From NCBI GenBank assembly GCA_963781785.1, contig CAWAHD010000002.1:186001-250000 (forward strand): a stretch of DNA of 64,000 nt. Reading direction: 5' to 3'. Positions 52,171-63,546 of the stretch are shown one piece after another (within the stretch, counting starts at the first letter, position 1; the number at the start of each line of letters is the position of its first letter). Made by a program: the position numbers and the translations under genes. The notes beneath the pieces were generated by a model. The model did not search any database and was not told the DNA's origin. It saw only the letters and a program-made list of their open reading frames with translations. The stretch is from CAWAHD01 sp963781785. GTDB lineage: Bacteria; Planctomycetota; Planctomycetia; Isosphaerales; Isosphaeraceae.

Positions 52171-52938
52171 ATGACTTCATTTTCGCGACGAACTGTCTTG
52201 CGGAAGGCAGGCGGGCTGAGCACGCTCGCGGCCGGTGCGGCGCTGACCGCAACCGCGGATTCGGCTCAATCCAACCGAACAACCGGGACCAAACCGCCGT
52301 TCAAGGTGATCGTCACCGGCGGGCATCCCGGCGACCCCGAATATGGCTGTGGGGGCACGATCGCCCGTTACACTGCGCTTTCGCATGAGGTCGTCCTCCT
52401 CTACCTGAATCGCGGGGAGTGGCCGCCACGGGACGAAGGACTGTCACGCGTCGCGGAGGCAAAGCAAGCCTGCGCGATCCTGAAGTCGCGACCGCTCTAC
52501 GCGGGCCAGTACAATAGCCAGGCGGTCGTCGACTCCGCCCACTACGAGGCATTCCGCAAGATCATCGAGGCCGAGCGGCCCGGCGTCGTCTTTACTCACT
52601 GGCCGATCGATAACCACGCCGACCACCGCGCGATCTCCATGCTGGTCTACGATGCCTGGCTGCGGCTGAAGAAGGCATTCGCCCTTTACTACTACGAGGT
52701 CTCGAACGGGGAGGATACGCTTCAGTTTTCTCCGACTCACTATGTCGACATCACGGCGACCGAGCCGCAAAAACGGCGCGCCTGCTACGCCCACGCCAGC
52801 CAGACCCCGGACCGCTACTACGCCCTCCAAGAACGGGTCACCGCGATGAGGGGTATCGAGAGCGGCCACCGGCATGCGGAAGCCTACATTCGCCACGTCC
52901 AGAGTCCCGATTTCGCGCTGCCGTTGGCTGCACCTTAG
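52171..52938 (+). CDS. PIG-L family deacetylase, TAT-exported
   Basis: 255 residues. A twin-arginine leader (SRRTVLRKAGG) predicts export in folded form. The LmbE/PIG-L zinc site is VTGGHPGDPEYGC, a variant of AHPDDE that keeps His, Asp and Glu with one extra residue, plus HWPIDNHADHRA near 145. The family removes acetyl groups from GlcNAc-containing substrates; the partner is unknown. It ends three bases from the convergent DUF1501 gene. Confidence 0.87.
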   Translation: MTSFSRRTVLRKAGGLSTLAAGAALTATADSAQSNRTTGTKPPFKVIVTGGHPGDPEYGCGGTIARYTALSHEVVLLYLNRGEWPPRDEGLSRVAEAKQACAILKSRPLYAGQYNSQAVVDSAHYEAFRKIIEAERPGVVFTHWPIDNHADHRAISMLVYDAWLRLKKAFALYYYEVSNGEDTLQFSPTHYVDITATEPQKRRACYAHASQTPDRYYALQERVTAMRGIESGHRHAEAYIRHVQSPDFALPLAAP

Positions 52939-52941
52939 ATG

Positions 52942-54345
52942 TCACGCGAACAGCCGCACCACCGGCGTGCCGTCGTTGATCCTCAAGGGACGATCGAGTG
53001 CGTCCCTGACTATCGTGGCCGGCTCAATACCCAGAGCATGCAGGATCGTCGCGCCGAGGTCTTCGGGGCTGACCGGATCGCTGGCGGGATAGGCAGCCCA
53101 GCGGTCCGATGCCCCGTAAATGGAGCCGCCGCGCACTCCGGCTCCGGCCAGGACGGCCGAGTAACACTGTGGCCAGTGTTCGCGGCCGCTATTGGCCTTG
53201 TTGATCCTGGGGGAACGGCCGAACTCGCCCACCCATACGACGAGGGTCTCGTCGAGGATGCCGCGACCGTCCAGGTCCTCGAGCAGGGCCGAAAACCCTT
53301 GGTCAGCCGGTGGCATCAACCGATTCCGGAGTTGATTGAAATTGTTGCCGTGGGTGTCCCAAAAGAATGCCCCGTCGTTGTGCCAGTTGACCGTCACCAA
53401 GCCGACTCCCGCCTCGATCAGACGGCGCGCCAACAACAAGCACTGACCGTGGATGTGCCGGCCATAGCGGTCGCGGAGCCTCGGGTCTTCCCGATCGATC
53501 TGAAAAGCCCCCCGCGCCTCGGACGACGCCAGCGAGTCGAGCGCGTTCTGCTGGTGCCTGTCCCAGAACTGCGCTCCCGTGCCGGACAAGTGGGCGACCT
53601 TGGCGAGCCGCTCGAAGAGAGCGCGGCGATGGGCAAGCCGTTGCGGCGAGATGCCATCAGGAAGACCAAGGCCCTCGACCTGGAATCCGGCGGCGTTCGG
53701 GTCGCCGTCGAGGTGGAACGGGTCGTAAGCCTTGCCCAGCCAGCCCGCGTCCTGACCCGGCGCCCTCCCGCCGGGAGCAGCCGGATGCATGACCGACCAA
53801 GGGAGATTGACAGCGCTCGGGATCGCCCCCTTTGTGGGACGAAGTCTCGAAACGACGGCTCCAAGATGCGGCCAGTCGCGCGGCGACGGGCCGGCGGCGT
53901 CGGAATTGGGCGTCGGAGCAAGGTGGCCAGTCAGGATGCGGTGTGCCGTGGAGAGATGCGCGGCATCGTCGTGGTGCATCGATCGGATGATCGACAGCCG
54001 ATGTACCTGCCGGGCAAGCAACGGAAAATGTTCGCTAATCGAGATCCCTGGCACATCCGTCGCGATGCTTCGGAACGGGCCGCGGATGTCCTCCGGAGCG
54101 CCAGGCTTGGGGTCCCACGTGTCGAGATGGCTGGGACCGCCCCAAAGAAAGATGAGGATGCAGGACCTCGCCTTGCCGAACCCGTTCGTGCCTGAATCCC
54201 TCCCAATCTCCGTCGCTCGCAGAAGGCGCGGCAAACCGAGGCCCGCGAGAGCCAGCGCGCCGACTTGCAACGTCCCACGCCGAGAGAGCTGAAGCCGGCG
54301 GAAGTCACGGCACGCCGTCGCCCGTGCGCTCTTCATGAGTCGCAT
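52942..54345 (-). CDS. DUF1501 domain-containing protein
   Basis: 467 residues, TAT-type leader (LSRRGTLQVGALALAG). It belongs to the sulfatase-fold DUF1501 family abundant in planctomycetes: LIFLWGGPSHLDTWDPKPGAP near 65, SIIRSMHHDDAAH near 120, and GEFGRSPRINK with REHWPQCYSAVLAG near 380. Function unproven. It is encoded alone, without a DUF1549/1553 partner next to it. GGGGAG seven bases before ATG 54345 sets the start. Confidence 0.9.
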   Translation of the reverse strand: MRLMKSARATACRDFRRLQLSRRGTLQVGALALAGLGLPRLLRATEIGRDSGTNGFGKARSCILIFLWGGPSHLDTWDPKPGAPEDIRGPFRSIATDVPGISISEHFPLLARQVHRLSIIRSMHHDDAAHLSTAHRILTGHLAPTPNSDAAGPSPRDWPHLGAVVSRLRPTKGAIPSAVNLPWSVMHPAAPGGRAPGQDAGWLGKAYDPFHLDGDPNAAGFQVEGLGLPDGISPQRLAHRRALFERLAKVAHLSGTGAQFWDRHQQNALDSLASSEARGAFQIDREDPRLRDRYGRHIHGQCLLLARRLIEAGVGLVTVNWHNDGAFFWDTHGNNFNQLRNRLMPPADQGFSALLEDLDGRGILDETLVVWVGEFGRSPRINKANSGREHWPQCYSAVLAGAGVRGGSIYGASDRWAAYPASDPVSPEDLGATILHALGIEPATIVRDALDRPLRINDGTPVVRLFA

Positions 54346-54734
54346 CAACGGTCTCCCCCAGCGGCGCCCACGGTTTCAGATTGCCCCGACCCGAATGTTT
54401 AACCTTTTATCAACAATCTTCTTGAAAGGAGCATAACCGATGAGCTCGGGACCGTCCAGTCGTGGCGGTTACGCCGGTTGACCGCCCGCCGATCGAAATG
54501 GTTGGTTCGGAATTACGTTTTATCGGGAAACTGAGCAAGCAAGTTGGCATCTTCCGACCAGCAGTGGGAAGCTCGGTAAACAAATCGGTGGCGAGATGGG
54601 AACAAATGACCGATAATGCTTCGGACGCTCCCTGGAGAACCACCACCGCTTTCGTCACCGATGCCCGTGTTCGGGCGCTCGCACAGGCGACTGCGAACCG
54701 CAAGAATCCTTACGATCGATGGAATCGATCCCTC

Positions 54735-55721
54735 ATGAGCCATTTCTGCACAACGGCGAACGAGGTTGCGGAACCCGTTTCCTCGACCGCCCCCCCCTGC
54801 GACCATGCGAGTTTGTCCCCTCTGCCTCGTCCGGCGACTGTTCGTCTGGATCGGGTGGTCTGGATTTACCTGATTCCGGTCGTGACAATCCACGTGGCCG
54901 CGCTGAGCGCGCTCATCCCCTGGCTGTTTAGCTGGACCGGACTGGCGCTGGCGATCCTCGGCGTGCCGTTCTACGGCATGGGGATCACACTGGGCTATCA
55001 CCGACTTCTGGCTCACCGCAGCCTCGTCGTACCCAAGTGGCTCGAGCACGGTTTCGCCCTGTTCGCCCAGTGCTCGTTGCAAGACACGCCCGCCAAATGG
55101 GTAACAGTCCATCGGATGCATCACGTCTTCTCCGACGAGATGCCCGATCCCCACAGCCCGCTCGTCAATTTCGTCTGGTCGCACTTCAACTGGCTGTTCT
55201 ATCAGAACACGGCAACTCGAACGATCGGAGGGCTGCAAAAGTACGCGCATGATATTCTCCAGGACCCGTTCTACATGCGGTTCGAAAAGACGTATCTGGG
55301 CCCTGCGATTTACCTAGGTCATCTGCTTATGTATTCAATCGCTGGTGGGGTGATCGGCTGGATCACGACCGGCACCCGAACCGGCGCCCTGCAGTTCAGC
55401 CTGAGCTTGTTCGTATGGGGGGGGCTGGTCCGCACTGTGCTCGGATGGCATGTGACCTGGTCGGTCAACTCGCTTACCCATCTTTTCGGGTACCGCAACT
55501 ACGAGACCGGTGAGAGCAGCAAGAACAACTGGTTCGTCGGGGTGGTTGCCCTGGGAGAGGGATGGCACAACAATCATCACCACGATCCCGCCGCGGCGTC
55601 CGTGTGGCACCGCTGGTGGGAATTCGACCTGACTTATTGTGTCATCTTCTTGCTGAAGCAACTCGGCCTGGCTTCGAAGATTGTCGAGCCCAAACGAGTG
55701 CGCCACGCCCGGCGAGTCTGA
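54735..55721 (+). CDS. membrane fatty acid desaturase
   Basis: 328 residues. Acyl-lipid/acyl-CoA delta-9-type desaturase with the three His boxes: HRLLAH near 97, HRMHH near 134 and HNNHH near 277, for a di-iron site, and four membrane helices around them. It introduces a double bond into fatty acyl chains and so adjusts membrane fluidity. The start is uncertain: ATG 54735 begins where the sequence looks protein-like; an open frame back to 54462 adds about 90 unconserved residues. Confidence 0.88.
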   Translation: MSHFCTTANEVAEPVSSTAPPCDHASLSPLPRPATVRLDRVVWIYLIPVVTIHVAALSALIPWLFSWTGLALAILGVPFYGMGITLGYHRLLAHRSLVVPKWLEHGFALFAQCSLQDTPAKWVTVHRMHHVFSDEMPDPHSPLVNFVWSHFNWLFYQNTATRTIGGLQKYAHDILQDPFYMRFEKTYLGPAIYLGHLLMYSIAGGVIGWITTGTRTGALQFSLSLFVWGGLVRTVLGWHVTWSVNSLTHLFGYRNYETGESSKNNWFVGVVALGEGWHNNHHHDPAAASVWHRWWEFDLTYCVIFLLKQLGLASKIVEPKRVRHARRV

Positions 55722-55743
55722 TTTCTGCGGGGCACGCTCTTCG

Positions 55744-57618
55744 TTATTGCCAGGCCGACGCCAACTCGTAAATCCGACACGACCTCAGCTTGACCGGTGG
55801 GCTCTCCGCCGGCACGGTCAGCGAGAGTCGGGGCTTGGCGCCGTCGGCCGCACTGGCGCGCGAGATGGCCACGCGCCCGTCGTTGCCAAAGACCTCGATC
55901 GAGCCACGATCGAGCAGTACGCGCAGCCGCACAAGAGAATCCTCCGCCGCGAGGGGGGCCGAGGTGTCCCCGCAGACCAACGTCTTCTTGATCGCGCTAA
56001 ACATGATCGGCGTCCCCCGAACGAACAAGGTAAAGATTCCTCCGTCATCCACCTCGGCGTCGACGTTGATCTCGAGCAGATCGCCCTCAGGAGCAGCCAG
56101 TTCGTGCTCGCCCGGTCCTAGCATCATTCCTTCCAGGACGCGCTCCCTGCGCCGCAGCGAGCCAAGCTCCTCGACCGGTCGAGCGTACAGCCGCACACCA
56201 TCCTTCGTCCGACGCAGCGTCAGGTCGCAGGGGACGGTCATTTGCTGGTTGAACGACTCGCCGGGGAAGGTGATGCCGTTGGCCCAGCCGATCTGGATCC
56301 GGCGGTGATCGGGTGCGTCGCTGATGGTCTGCGAGGCGTAGAAATTCCCGTACCAGAGGCGATCTTTGCTGGTCTCGGGCTCAAATCGGTGGCCGTCGAA
56401 CCGACCGAGCCGGTACTCGCCGTCGGCCCCGTGCAACACCCAGAGTGTGCGGCCGGGCTCCCCGTCGACTGGCAGCTCGAAAAGCTCGGGGCATTCAAAG
56501 AACCCATCGACCCGACTCTCATACGTCCACTTCTTGAGGTCCTGGGACGAATGGAGCGCGATCGCCCGAGCGCCGCTGGTCTCGTCATACACAGCCATCA
56601 CCCATCGATTTGTCGGCTCATGCCAGAGCAGGCGAGGGTCTCGCCCGGAATGCTTGACGACCGGGTTGCCCCCATACTCGGTCCAGGTCCGTCCCCGATC
56701 ATTGCTGTAGGCGATACACTCGCCCCGGCCCGTGCTGGTAAACGCCACGATCAGTGCCGGCGAGGCCTTCGAGCCAAAGCCGGACGCGTTGCGGCTGTCG
56801 ACGACTCCGCTCCCCGAGAAACACCAGTCGCCATATTCCTTTGGGTAGAGCGCGATCGGCAGCTCTGTCCAGTGCACGAGGTCCCGGCTCACAGCGTGGC
56901 CCCAATGCATATTGCCCCAATCCCAGCCGTAAGGATTGTGCTGGTAAAACATATGGTACTCACCATCGTGCCACAGCAAACCGTTCGGGTCGTTCAGCCA
57001 ACCGCGCCGGGATGTGAAGTGAAATTGAGGACGCCGAGGCTCGTGGTACAGCCGGCGGGCGTCCGGGATTTGGGCCGAAAGTGACACGCGCTTCAGTGCC
57101 TCCGACCCCGCCGGCAACAACGCCTCGAGTGCGAGTGTCTGCCCCTGAAACGGCTGCACGTCGAGGAAGACTTCGAACTGAGGCTTGCTCTCGGCGAGCT
57201 TGATGTCGAACTCGCGGACGACCCGTTCACCGGCGCGGACACGAATCCGGCGCGGCGGGGCGTCTTGCTGGACTGGAAGCAGAAGGTAACGCGATCCGGC
57301 GACAAGCTCCCGTCGGGCCGGCTCGATTCCCCGACTCCGTGCGCTCTGGACGATCTGGTCGACGAACACATTGACCAGCCCGCGTCCCAGAAAGCCGCTC
57401 ACGGCCATTTGACCGGGAAAGGTCCCCCGGGCCGGGCCGGTCCCGAATGCGTCCCCGTCGGCGATCCAACCACCGTAGGCGTCGCCTTCAAAGTCGGCGA
57501 TCACCACGTCGGGGGAATCGGAAGCGCGAGCATATGCTGCCGCGATCATGCCGACCATGATGCAGAAAGCAGCAAGCCGGCGCGGCGGAGCGAAACCTCT
57601 TCTCACGGCTGGATCCAT
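55744..57618 (-). CDS. exported GH32 fructan hydrolase
   Basis: 624 residues with a signal peptide. Beta-propeller GH32 catalytic domain from about 195: WLNDPNG (nucleophile Asp), GRDPRL (transition-state Asp) and FFECPELF (acid/base Glu). Hydrolyses levan, inulin or sucrose-type beta-fructosides outside the cell. The N-terminal domain (DFEGDAYGGW...) goes straight from GLVN to VFVDQIVQS, whereas related levanases have a longer stretch between these motifs, so an in-frame deletion is suspected. GGAGGG nine bases before ATG 57618. Confidence 0.87.
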   Translation of the reverse strand: MDPAVRRGFAPPRRLAAFCIMVGMIAAAYARASDSPDVVIADFEGDAYGGWIADGDAFGTGPARGTFPGQMAVSGFLGRGLVNVFVDQIVQSARSRGIEPARRELVAGSRYLLLPVQQDAPPRRIRVRAGERVVREFDIKLAESKPQFEVFLDVQPFQGQTLALEALLPAGSEALKRVSLSAQIPDARRLYHEPRRPQFHFTSRRGWLNDPNGLLWHDGEYHMFYQHNPYGWDWGNMHWGHAVSRDLVHWTELPIALYPKEYGDWCFSGSGVVDSRNASGFGSKASPALIVAFTSTGRGECIAYSNDRGRTWTEYGGNPVVKHSGRDPRLLWHEPTNRWVMAVYDETSGARAIALHSSQDLKKWTYESRVDGFFECPELFELPVDGEPGRTLWVLHGADGEYRLGRFDGHRFEPETSKDRLWYGNFYASQTISDAPDHRRIQIGWANGITFPGESFNQQMTVPCDLTLRRTKDGVRLYARPVEELGSLRRRERVLEGMMLGPGEHELAAPEGDLLEINVDAEVDDGGIFTLFVRGTPIMFSAIKKTLVCGDTSAPLAAEDSLVRLRVLLDRGSIEVFGNDGRVAISRASAADGAKPRLSLTVPAESPPVKLRSCRIYELASAWQ

Positions 57619-57817
57619 CAAATTCAACCCTCCGGGCGATCACTCATGAGCCCTTAACCCAGGTTGCTCGAGCTCGGCAATGGGAGACGCCAACTCGGGG
57701 CGAGCAAGTTCCAGTTCATCCTCACCAAATTCAGGGGCCGGGTCCAGCAGCGCGCGATGGTTCGGGTTCAAGACGCGGTTCGCATGTGTCGCCGACGACA
57801 CGGCGAGGCGCTTGCTC

Positions 57818-59232
57818 TCACGCGAGGATGTCCCGGACGACATGGCCGTGGACATCGGTGAGCCGGTAGTCTCGGCCCCCGTGACGATAAGTCAGTTTCT
57901 CGTGGTCGAATCCCATCAGGTGCAGGATCGTAGCGTGCAGGTCATGGACGTGAACCTTGTTGTGTACGGCGTGCCAGCCGAATTCGTCAGTGGCGCCATA
58001 CACCAGCCCGCCGCGGACGCCCCCGCCGGCCAACCACATTGTGAAGCCAAATGGGTGATGTTCCCGACCATTATTGCCCTCCGCGGTCGGCGTGCGCCCG
58101 AACTCGCCGCCCCAGAGGATTAGCGTGTCGTCGAGGAGACCACGCGCTTTCAGGTCGCTCACGAGGGCCGCAATCGGCTGGTCGACCGCAGCGCAACGCT
58201 TGGGCAGGTTCTCACGCAGGCCGCTGTGGTGATCCCAGGCATTGTTCGCCGGCGCGTCAAAGAGCTGGACGAAACGCACGCCTCGTTCGACCAGCCTCCG
58301 TGCCAGGAGGCACTGCCGGCCGAACTGTTCGGTGGTCGCGTCGTCGATGCCGTACAGCGCTTGCGTCGCGTTGGTCTCACGCGAGATGTCAAAGGCCTCG
58401 GGCGCCTCGCTCTGCATGCGAAAGGCCAGCTCGAACGAGGCGATCCGGCCGTCTAGCTGGCTCTCGATCACCCGGTCGCGCTTGTGAATCTCGTTGAGCC
58501 GGTGGAGTGCGTCGAGCTTGGCGCTGCGCGCCCGAGATCGCCGAACGGAGTCGTCAGGTTGGCAATCGGATTCTTGAGGTCGCGGACCAAGGTGCCCTGG
58601 TAAGCGCTCGGGAGAAAACTCGAGCTCCAGAGCTGCGCGCCCTGGAACACCGCGGCGGGGCTCACGACCACAAAGGCTGGCAAGTTCTGGTTCTCGGTGC
58701 CAAGCCCGTAGACGAGCCATGAGCCGAGACTCGGCCGGGAAAAGGCTTGCTCGCCAGTACACATCTGGAGCGCCGCCCCGGTGTGGTTGATGTTGTCGGC
58801 CACCATCGATCGAATGACGCAGAGGTCGTCAATACAGGCCGCCGTCCGCGGCAGCAGCTCGCTCACCTCGATACCCGATTCGCCGTGTCTGGAGAACTTC
58901 CAGGGCGAGCCCAGCAAATTGCCGGTCTTGGTGCGCTCGAGCTTCGGCTTGGCAAACGGCAACGGCTGGCCGTTTTTCTGAGCCACCCGCGGCTTAGGAT
59001 CGAACAGGTCGATGTGTGAAGGCCCTCCCGGCATGTACAGGAAAATACAACGCTTGGCACGGGGCGTGTGATGGGGCGGACGGATTGCGTACGGATTCGA
59101 CGCTCGGTCAGGTGCGTCCGCCGCCGAGGCCCGACCGACCTCAACCAGCAGGTCCGCCAGCGCCAGGAGACCGAACCCGCAGCCGGCGCGGGACAAGAAC
59201 TCACGGCGCGAGCGATACGAGCGAGTCTCCAT
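57818..59232 (-). CDS. DUF1501 domain-containing protein, frameshifted
   Basis: About 471 residues when repaired. TAT leader RREFLSRAGCGFGLLALADL, then LYMPGGPSHIDLFDPKP near 75, VIRSMVADNINH near 150 and GEFGRTPTAEG near 350. The frame breaks at 58525-58555: after IANLTT the sequence resumes as AKLDALHRLNEIHKRD in another frame. GAGGAG six bases before ATG 59232. It begins 23 bases after the DUF1549/1553 gene, the standard planctomycete pair, so the two are co-transcribed. Confidence 0.88.
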
Positions 59233-59255
59233 GGATGTCTCCTCGTTCTGAAGCA

Positions 59256-61656
59256 TCAGTCGAGATACACAAATTCATTGCTGCACAGGAGCACGTGGGC
59301 CAGGTCGGCCCAGGCCGCCCTCGCACCGTTTCGGCCGGCCCGGGCCAGGAGCTGCCGGCAGATCTCGATCTCTGCGGCGCGTGCCGGCCTGGAGAAGAGC
59401 AACGAGTAGGCCCGCTCGATGCGGCGTGTGTCGTCGCCCGAGGCCTCACGGGCCAGACGGTCGGCCAGATGCTCGGCCTGGGCAAGCACGAAGTCGTGGT
59501 TCAAGAGGAGGAGTGCCTGAGGTGCCACGGTGGACACCGTTCGCTTCTCCGTGGACGCGTCTGGATTGGCCGCATCGAAAAGCATCGCAAAGCTGCCGCG
59601 GTCCCAGCGGGCCGTCTGAACGTAGAGCGACCGTCGCGAGCCGCGCAGATCGTCCGCGGCCGGTCCCCCCGTCGCCCGATCAAGCTGGCCGGTCACGAAG
59701 ATCATCGCATCGCGAATCGCCTCGGCTTCCAGCCGGCGGGAGGCGAACCGGCCGATCCAGCGGTTATCCGGGTCGCGGGCCACCTGATCGATTGGAGCCG
59801 TACAGGTTCCCCGGTAGGCCGACGAGAGCATGATCCGGCGGTGCAGGGACTTGAGCGACCAACCGTCCGCGACAAACCGGGCGGCGAGCCAGTCCAGCAG
59901 ATCGGGATGAGTCGGCGGCTCCGAGAGCATGCCGAAGTTGCTCGGGGTTCGCACAATCCCTTCGCCGAAATGCCACCGCCAGACCCGATTGACGATCACT
60001 CGAGCGGTGAGCGGGTTGTCCTTGGACGCCACCCAGCGTGCCAGCTCGCGCCGGCCGCTTCCCGCCGTGATCGGTCGCTGCACAGAACCGGCGAAAAAAC
60101 GGGGAAGCCGACGCGGCACCACCTTCCCCAGCCGCGCGTCAGCTGCCACGAATGTGGATCGGCACGTCCTGAATCTTCGAGAATAGCCCGCCCGCGGTTC
60201 CCCCCTCTTGAATCGCCATCGCCAAGGGCGGCTCGGGCAGTAACTCTCCTTGCAGTCTGTCGCGCTGGTACACAAGCTTCCGCCGCGCCAGATCCCCGTC
60301 CGCTGCCTTGGATGACTTCTTGTCCAGTCCCGTCAATTTCGCGTTCACGATTTCGATCTGCCGAAGCTGCTCTTGCCGCTGTGCGACGATCGTCGATGGT
60401 ACAAGCGGTACACGATTCATCGTGTACTCGCCTCCCTTTGCACCAAGATCCTTGAGAATGTGCGAACTGTAGAAGATCCCGGCAAGCGCGTAGTAGTCTT
60501 CCTGCGAGATCGGATCGAACTTGTGGTTGTGGCAGCGGGCGCAACCGAGAGTCAACCCCAGGAACGCTTTGCCGACCGTGTCGATCTGGTCGTCCACCAT
60601 GTCGCTGACGATTTTTTCCTTGTCGGCATCACCCCTGTCCCAAACGCCATTAGAAAGGAACGTGGTCGCAACCAACCCCGCGGGGTAGATCGCGCCGCCG
60701 TCCGGGTTGGGCAGCAGGTCGCCGGCAATCTGATGCACGATGAACTGGTCGAACGGCAAGTCCCGATTGAATGACTCGACCACCCAGTCGCGATACCGCC
60801 AGGCTTCCGTCAGCTCGCAACTGGCGGTGCGCGTCTTGGGGTTTGAGTCGTAGTAATCGGCGTAACGAACGACGTCGAGCCAGTGCCTGGCCCAACGCTC
60901 GCCATAGGCTGGAGAAGCCAGCAGCCGGTCGATCACGTGAGCAAATGCATGAGCGGAATCGTCGTCGACGAAGTTCTGCACCTCTTCCGGTTTGGGCGGC
61001 AAACCGGTCAGGTCGAATGTGGCCCGACGGATCCAGGTGCGCCGGTCGGCGGGAAGCGCAGGCCGCAAGCCATGCCTCTCGAGCTCCACCAGTAGAAACC
61101 GATCGATTTCAGTCGGTGGATGTGACTTGTCTAGAACGGGCGGGCAATGCGGATCCCGCACCGGCTGGAAGGCCCACCAACGACTGTGAGCATCGGTCAC
61201 ATGCCAGTCGCCCGCCGACCCGCTTGTCTGCCTCTTGTCGACGGAAGGCCAAGGGGCGCCGAGAGCCACCCATCGCACGAGTTTGGCGATGCTCGCATCT
61301 GACAACCTCTTCTTGGGCGGCATCTTGGGTTCATCAAGATATCGCACGGCACGGATGAGCAAGCTCTCCTCCGGCGTGCCAGGAACGACCGCCGGACCGC
61401 CGTCCCCTCCTCTCAACATCGCCTCTCGGTCGGTTAGATTCAGCCCGTTTTTCGATTTCTCGGCGTTGTGGCACGGCTGGCATTTCTCGACCAGAAGCGG
61501 ACGGACTTCCGACTCGAAGAACGCGGCGGCATCCGGCTCATCGGCCTGCGCAGACGACTCGTCGCCCCGAGCGACCGCGCAGCCCAAGAACAAGACCATC
61601 AGCAGAGCCGGTGCGCGACCCGCGCGCCGTGACAAGAGCAAACGGCTGCCGCTCAT
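59256..61656 (-). CDS. DUF1549/DUF1553 planctomycete cytochrome c protein, frameshifted
   Basis: About 799 residues when repaired. A hydrophobic leader is followed by a PSC-type cytochrome domain with haem-binding CQPCH near 55 and MPPKKRLSDA as the Met region. DUF1549 comes next (RRATFDLTGLPPKPEE, YGERWARHWLDVVRYAD), with a second haem motif CARCH near 370, then DUF1553 (NRVWRWHFGEGIVRTPSNFG). The frame breaks at 60140: one extra G turns HIRGS-Y-ARLGKVVPR into an early stop. GGAG lies before ATG 61656. It pairs with the DUF1501 gene that follows. Confidence 0.9.
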
Positions 61657-62081
61657 GTCGTTTTCTCCAGGACGACAGCGCTCGACTGGACCGAAGGGGA
61701 CGCCGATTTTTGCCGCCTGCCGGCGCCGCCCCAGTGCGTGGTCGCCGGCGTCAGGCCCGAAGCCATCCATCAAGCTGTTTCCGGTGTGTGAAAAATAAGT
61801 TTAACAAATCTGTGACAGCGACGTCCAGCTTGTCCCGGACTGATCAAGAGCGTCACTGTTCGCTCCAGGGTCGTCTTGTCGGCGGCGGGGGAGGCTGTTT
61901 CCAGCGCCAGCTCGGCAACGCGGAAGTAGGGGGTGACGAGACGCTTTCCGCCCTGAGCCTGCGAGAAGAATTGCGAAGGGCAGCGCCGCCTGGAGGAGTA
62001 CGGCAACGAGGGTGGTTGCTTGGAACGTGCAGTTCTTCGGGGTCGAAGCTTCCGAACCGGAAGCTAGTGGTGAAGCTCCGG
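61657..62081. other. intergenic region upstream of the DUF1549/1553 operon
   Basis: 425 bases, no credible gene. It holds the operon promoter of the leftward genes and the 3' side of the 62082 gene, also leftward. Confidence 0.35.
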
Positions 62082-63394
62082 TCAGGAATCCGCGAAGATG
62101 TTGATTCTCGCCACGGATCGGCCGGTGAAACCCACCGGAGCGAATACGGGGTTGTACGCCAGGGCAACCATTTCACCGTATGTCGGCTTGGTCGGGCTGC
62201 GTGATGGCTGCTTGCTGACGCCGTTGCCGCCGGCCAGGATCTCGCGCCATTCGTCGGGAGTGCTGCCGCCGTCTTTCCCGGTCGTGTCCCTGGCGACCTT
62301 CATGACCAGTTCGTTGAACTTTTTGCGGTCGCTATTGATCGACTTGATCAGATTCACGTCGGCCTCGAGTTGTTTCTCAGCGAGCATGGCACCCCTCTGG
62401 GCTTCGATCGCGAGCTGAGCCGGGGAGATCTGAACATACAAGACGATGTCTTGTTCCTTTTGCTCGGCCAGAGTCTTTGAACCGGGAACTCCTTTTTTGG
62501 CGCCCAGGACGACTGCTTGCGCTACGGGGCGATTGATGATGGGATTGCCATATTGATCGTACGTGACGACGTCGCCGGGTTGCGGGGTGACGTTCGGCGC
62601 GGGGGCGGCGCGTAGAAGCGGTTGACGTTGAACTTCTCGCCCTCGACGAACAAAACGCCGGGCGAGCCGGGACCGCCGACGGGTCTCACCTCGTACTTGT
62701 ACGGATCGATCATGAGCGCGACGAGCGCATCGAGGAAATCTTCGCTCGGGCGGCCACGGAGGATGAGGCTGGCTCGCCGGCGAACATCCACCGACGTGCC
62801 GTAGACGGCGACCAGGGCCAGTATTTTCGACGAGATCGGCCTGTCAATCCGGCTGAGAACGTCGACCAGAAGCGACTGGTCGGAAGGACCGCGCCCGCCA
62901 AACTCGCGATAGACCGACGCGACGGCCCGGGGGTCGGAGATCTTGTCCAGCTCGGCCTGCGCCAGCTCTCGTTTCTTCGCTCCGTTGGTGCCGTGGATGT
63001 CCTTGTGAATCTTCTTCAGATGCGGCGCCCAGAACTTGTCGGCCTTTTTTTGCTCCTGGTCATCGGCGATCTGCGCGTCGGTCGCCCAATGGTTGCCGTG
63101 CTTCTTGAAACCAAGCCTCTTCCAGGCCGCGTCCCGCTTCGGATCGAGGCGGATGACCTCGCCGAAATGAACGTAAGCAATGTCCTTCAGCCCGTGCTCG
63201 TCACACCACAGCCCCAGCTTCCACTGCGCGGCGGCTGTCATCGGCGTCTTCTCTTTGAGCGCGTTGTATTCCGCAAGCGCTGCCTCCGGATTGACCGCGG
63301 GCTTCGGCGCCGCTTTCGGCTTGTCTCCAGAATGTGTCGGAGCAGCCGTCTGACCGGCCAGAAGCGTCGAAGCGACGAGTACCAGACCAATCAT
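62082..63394 (-). CDS. exported hypothetical protein, frameshifted
   Basis: About 437 residues when repaired. A short signal peptide (MIGLVLVASTLLAGQTA) is followed by a helical region with one tetratricopeptide-like unit (AQWKLGLWCDEHGLKDIAYVHFGEVIRLD) and then alpha/beta sequence. The frame breaks at about 62603 in a run of C on the coding strand: after NRFYAPPP the other frame continues APNVTPQPGDVVTYDQYGN and ends at 62082. One C is missing. The family looks planctomycete-specific; function unknown. GGGAGG seven bases before ATG 63394 decides the start. Confidence 0.75.
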
Positions 63395-63546
63395 TTCTAT
63401 GCCTCCCGCGAAGCCCAGCGGATGTCCCAAGAAACCACCGCGCGGTGACCCGTGGCAGGAATGCAAGCCTTTATGCATCCAACTCTTATTATGACCGACT
63501 CGGATCCCGAGTGCAAGGCAACGACCCATTCTGTCTGCGCCTGGTA

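Noticed and set aside
54462..54734. N-terminal extension of the desaturase
   Set aside because: About 90 residues without desaturase similarity, no good ribosome binding site at 54462; kept out of the call though not excluded.
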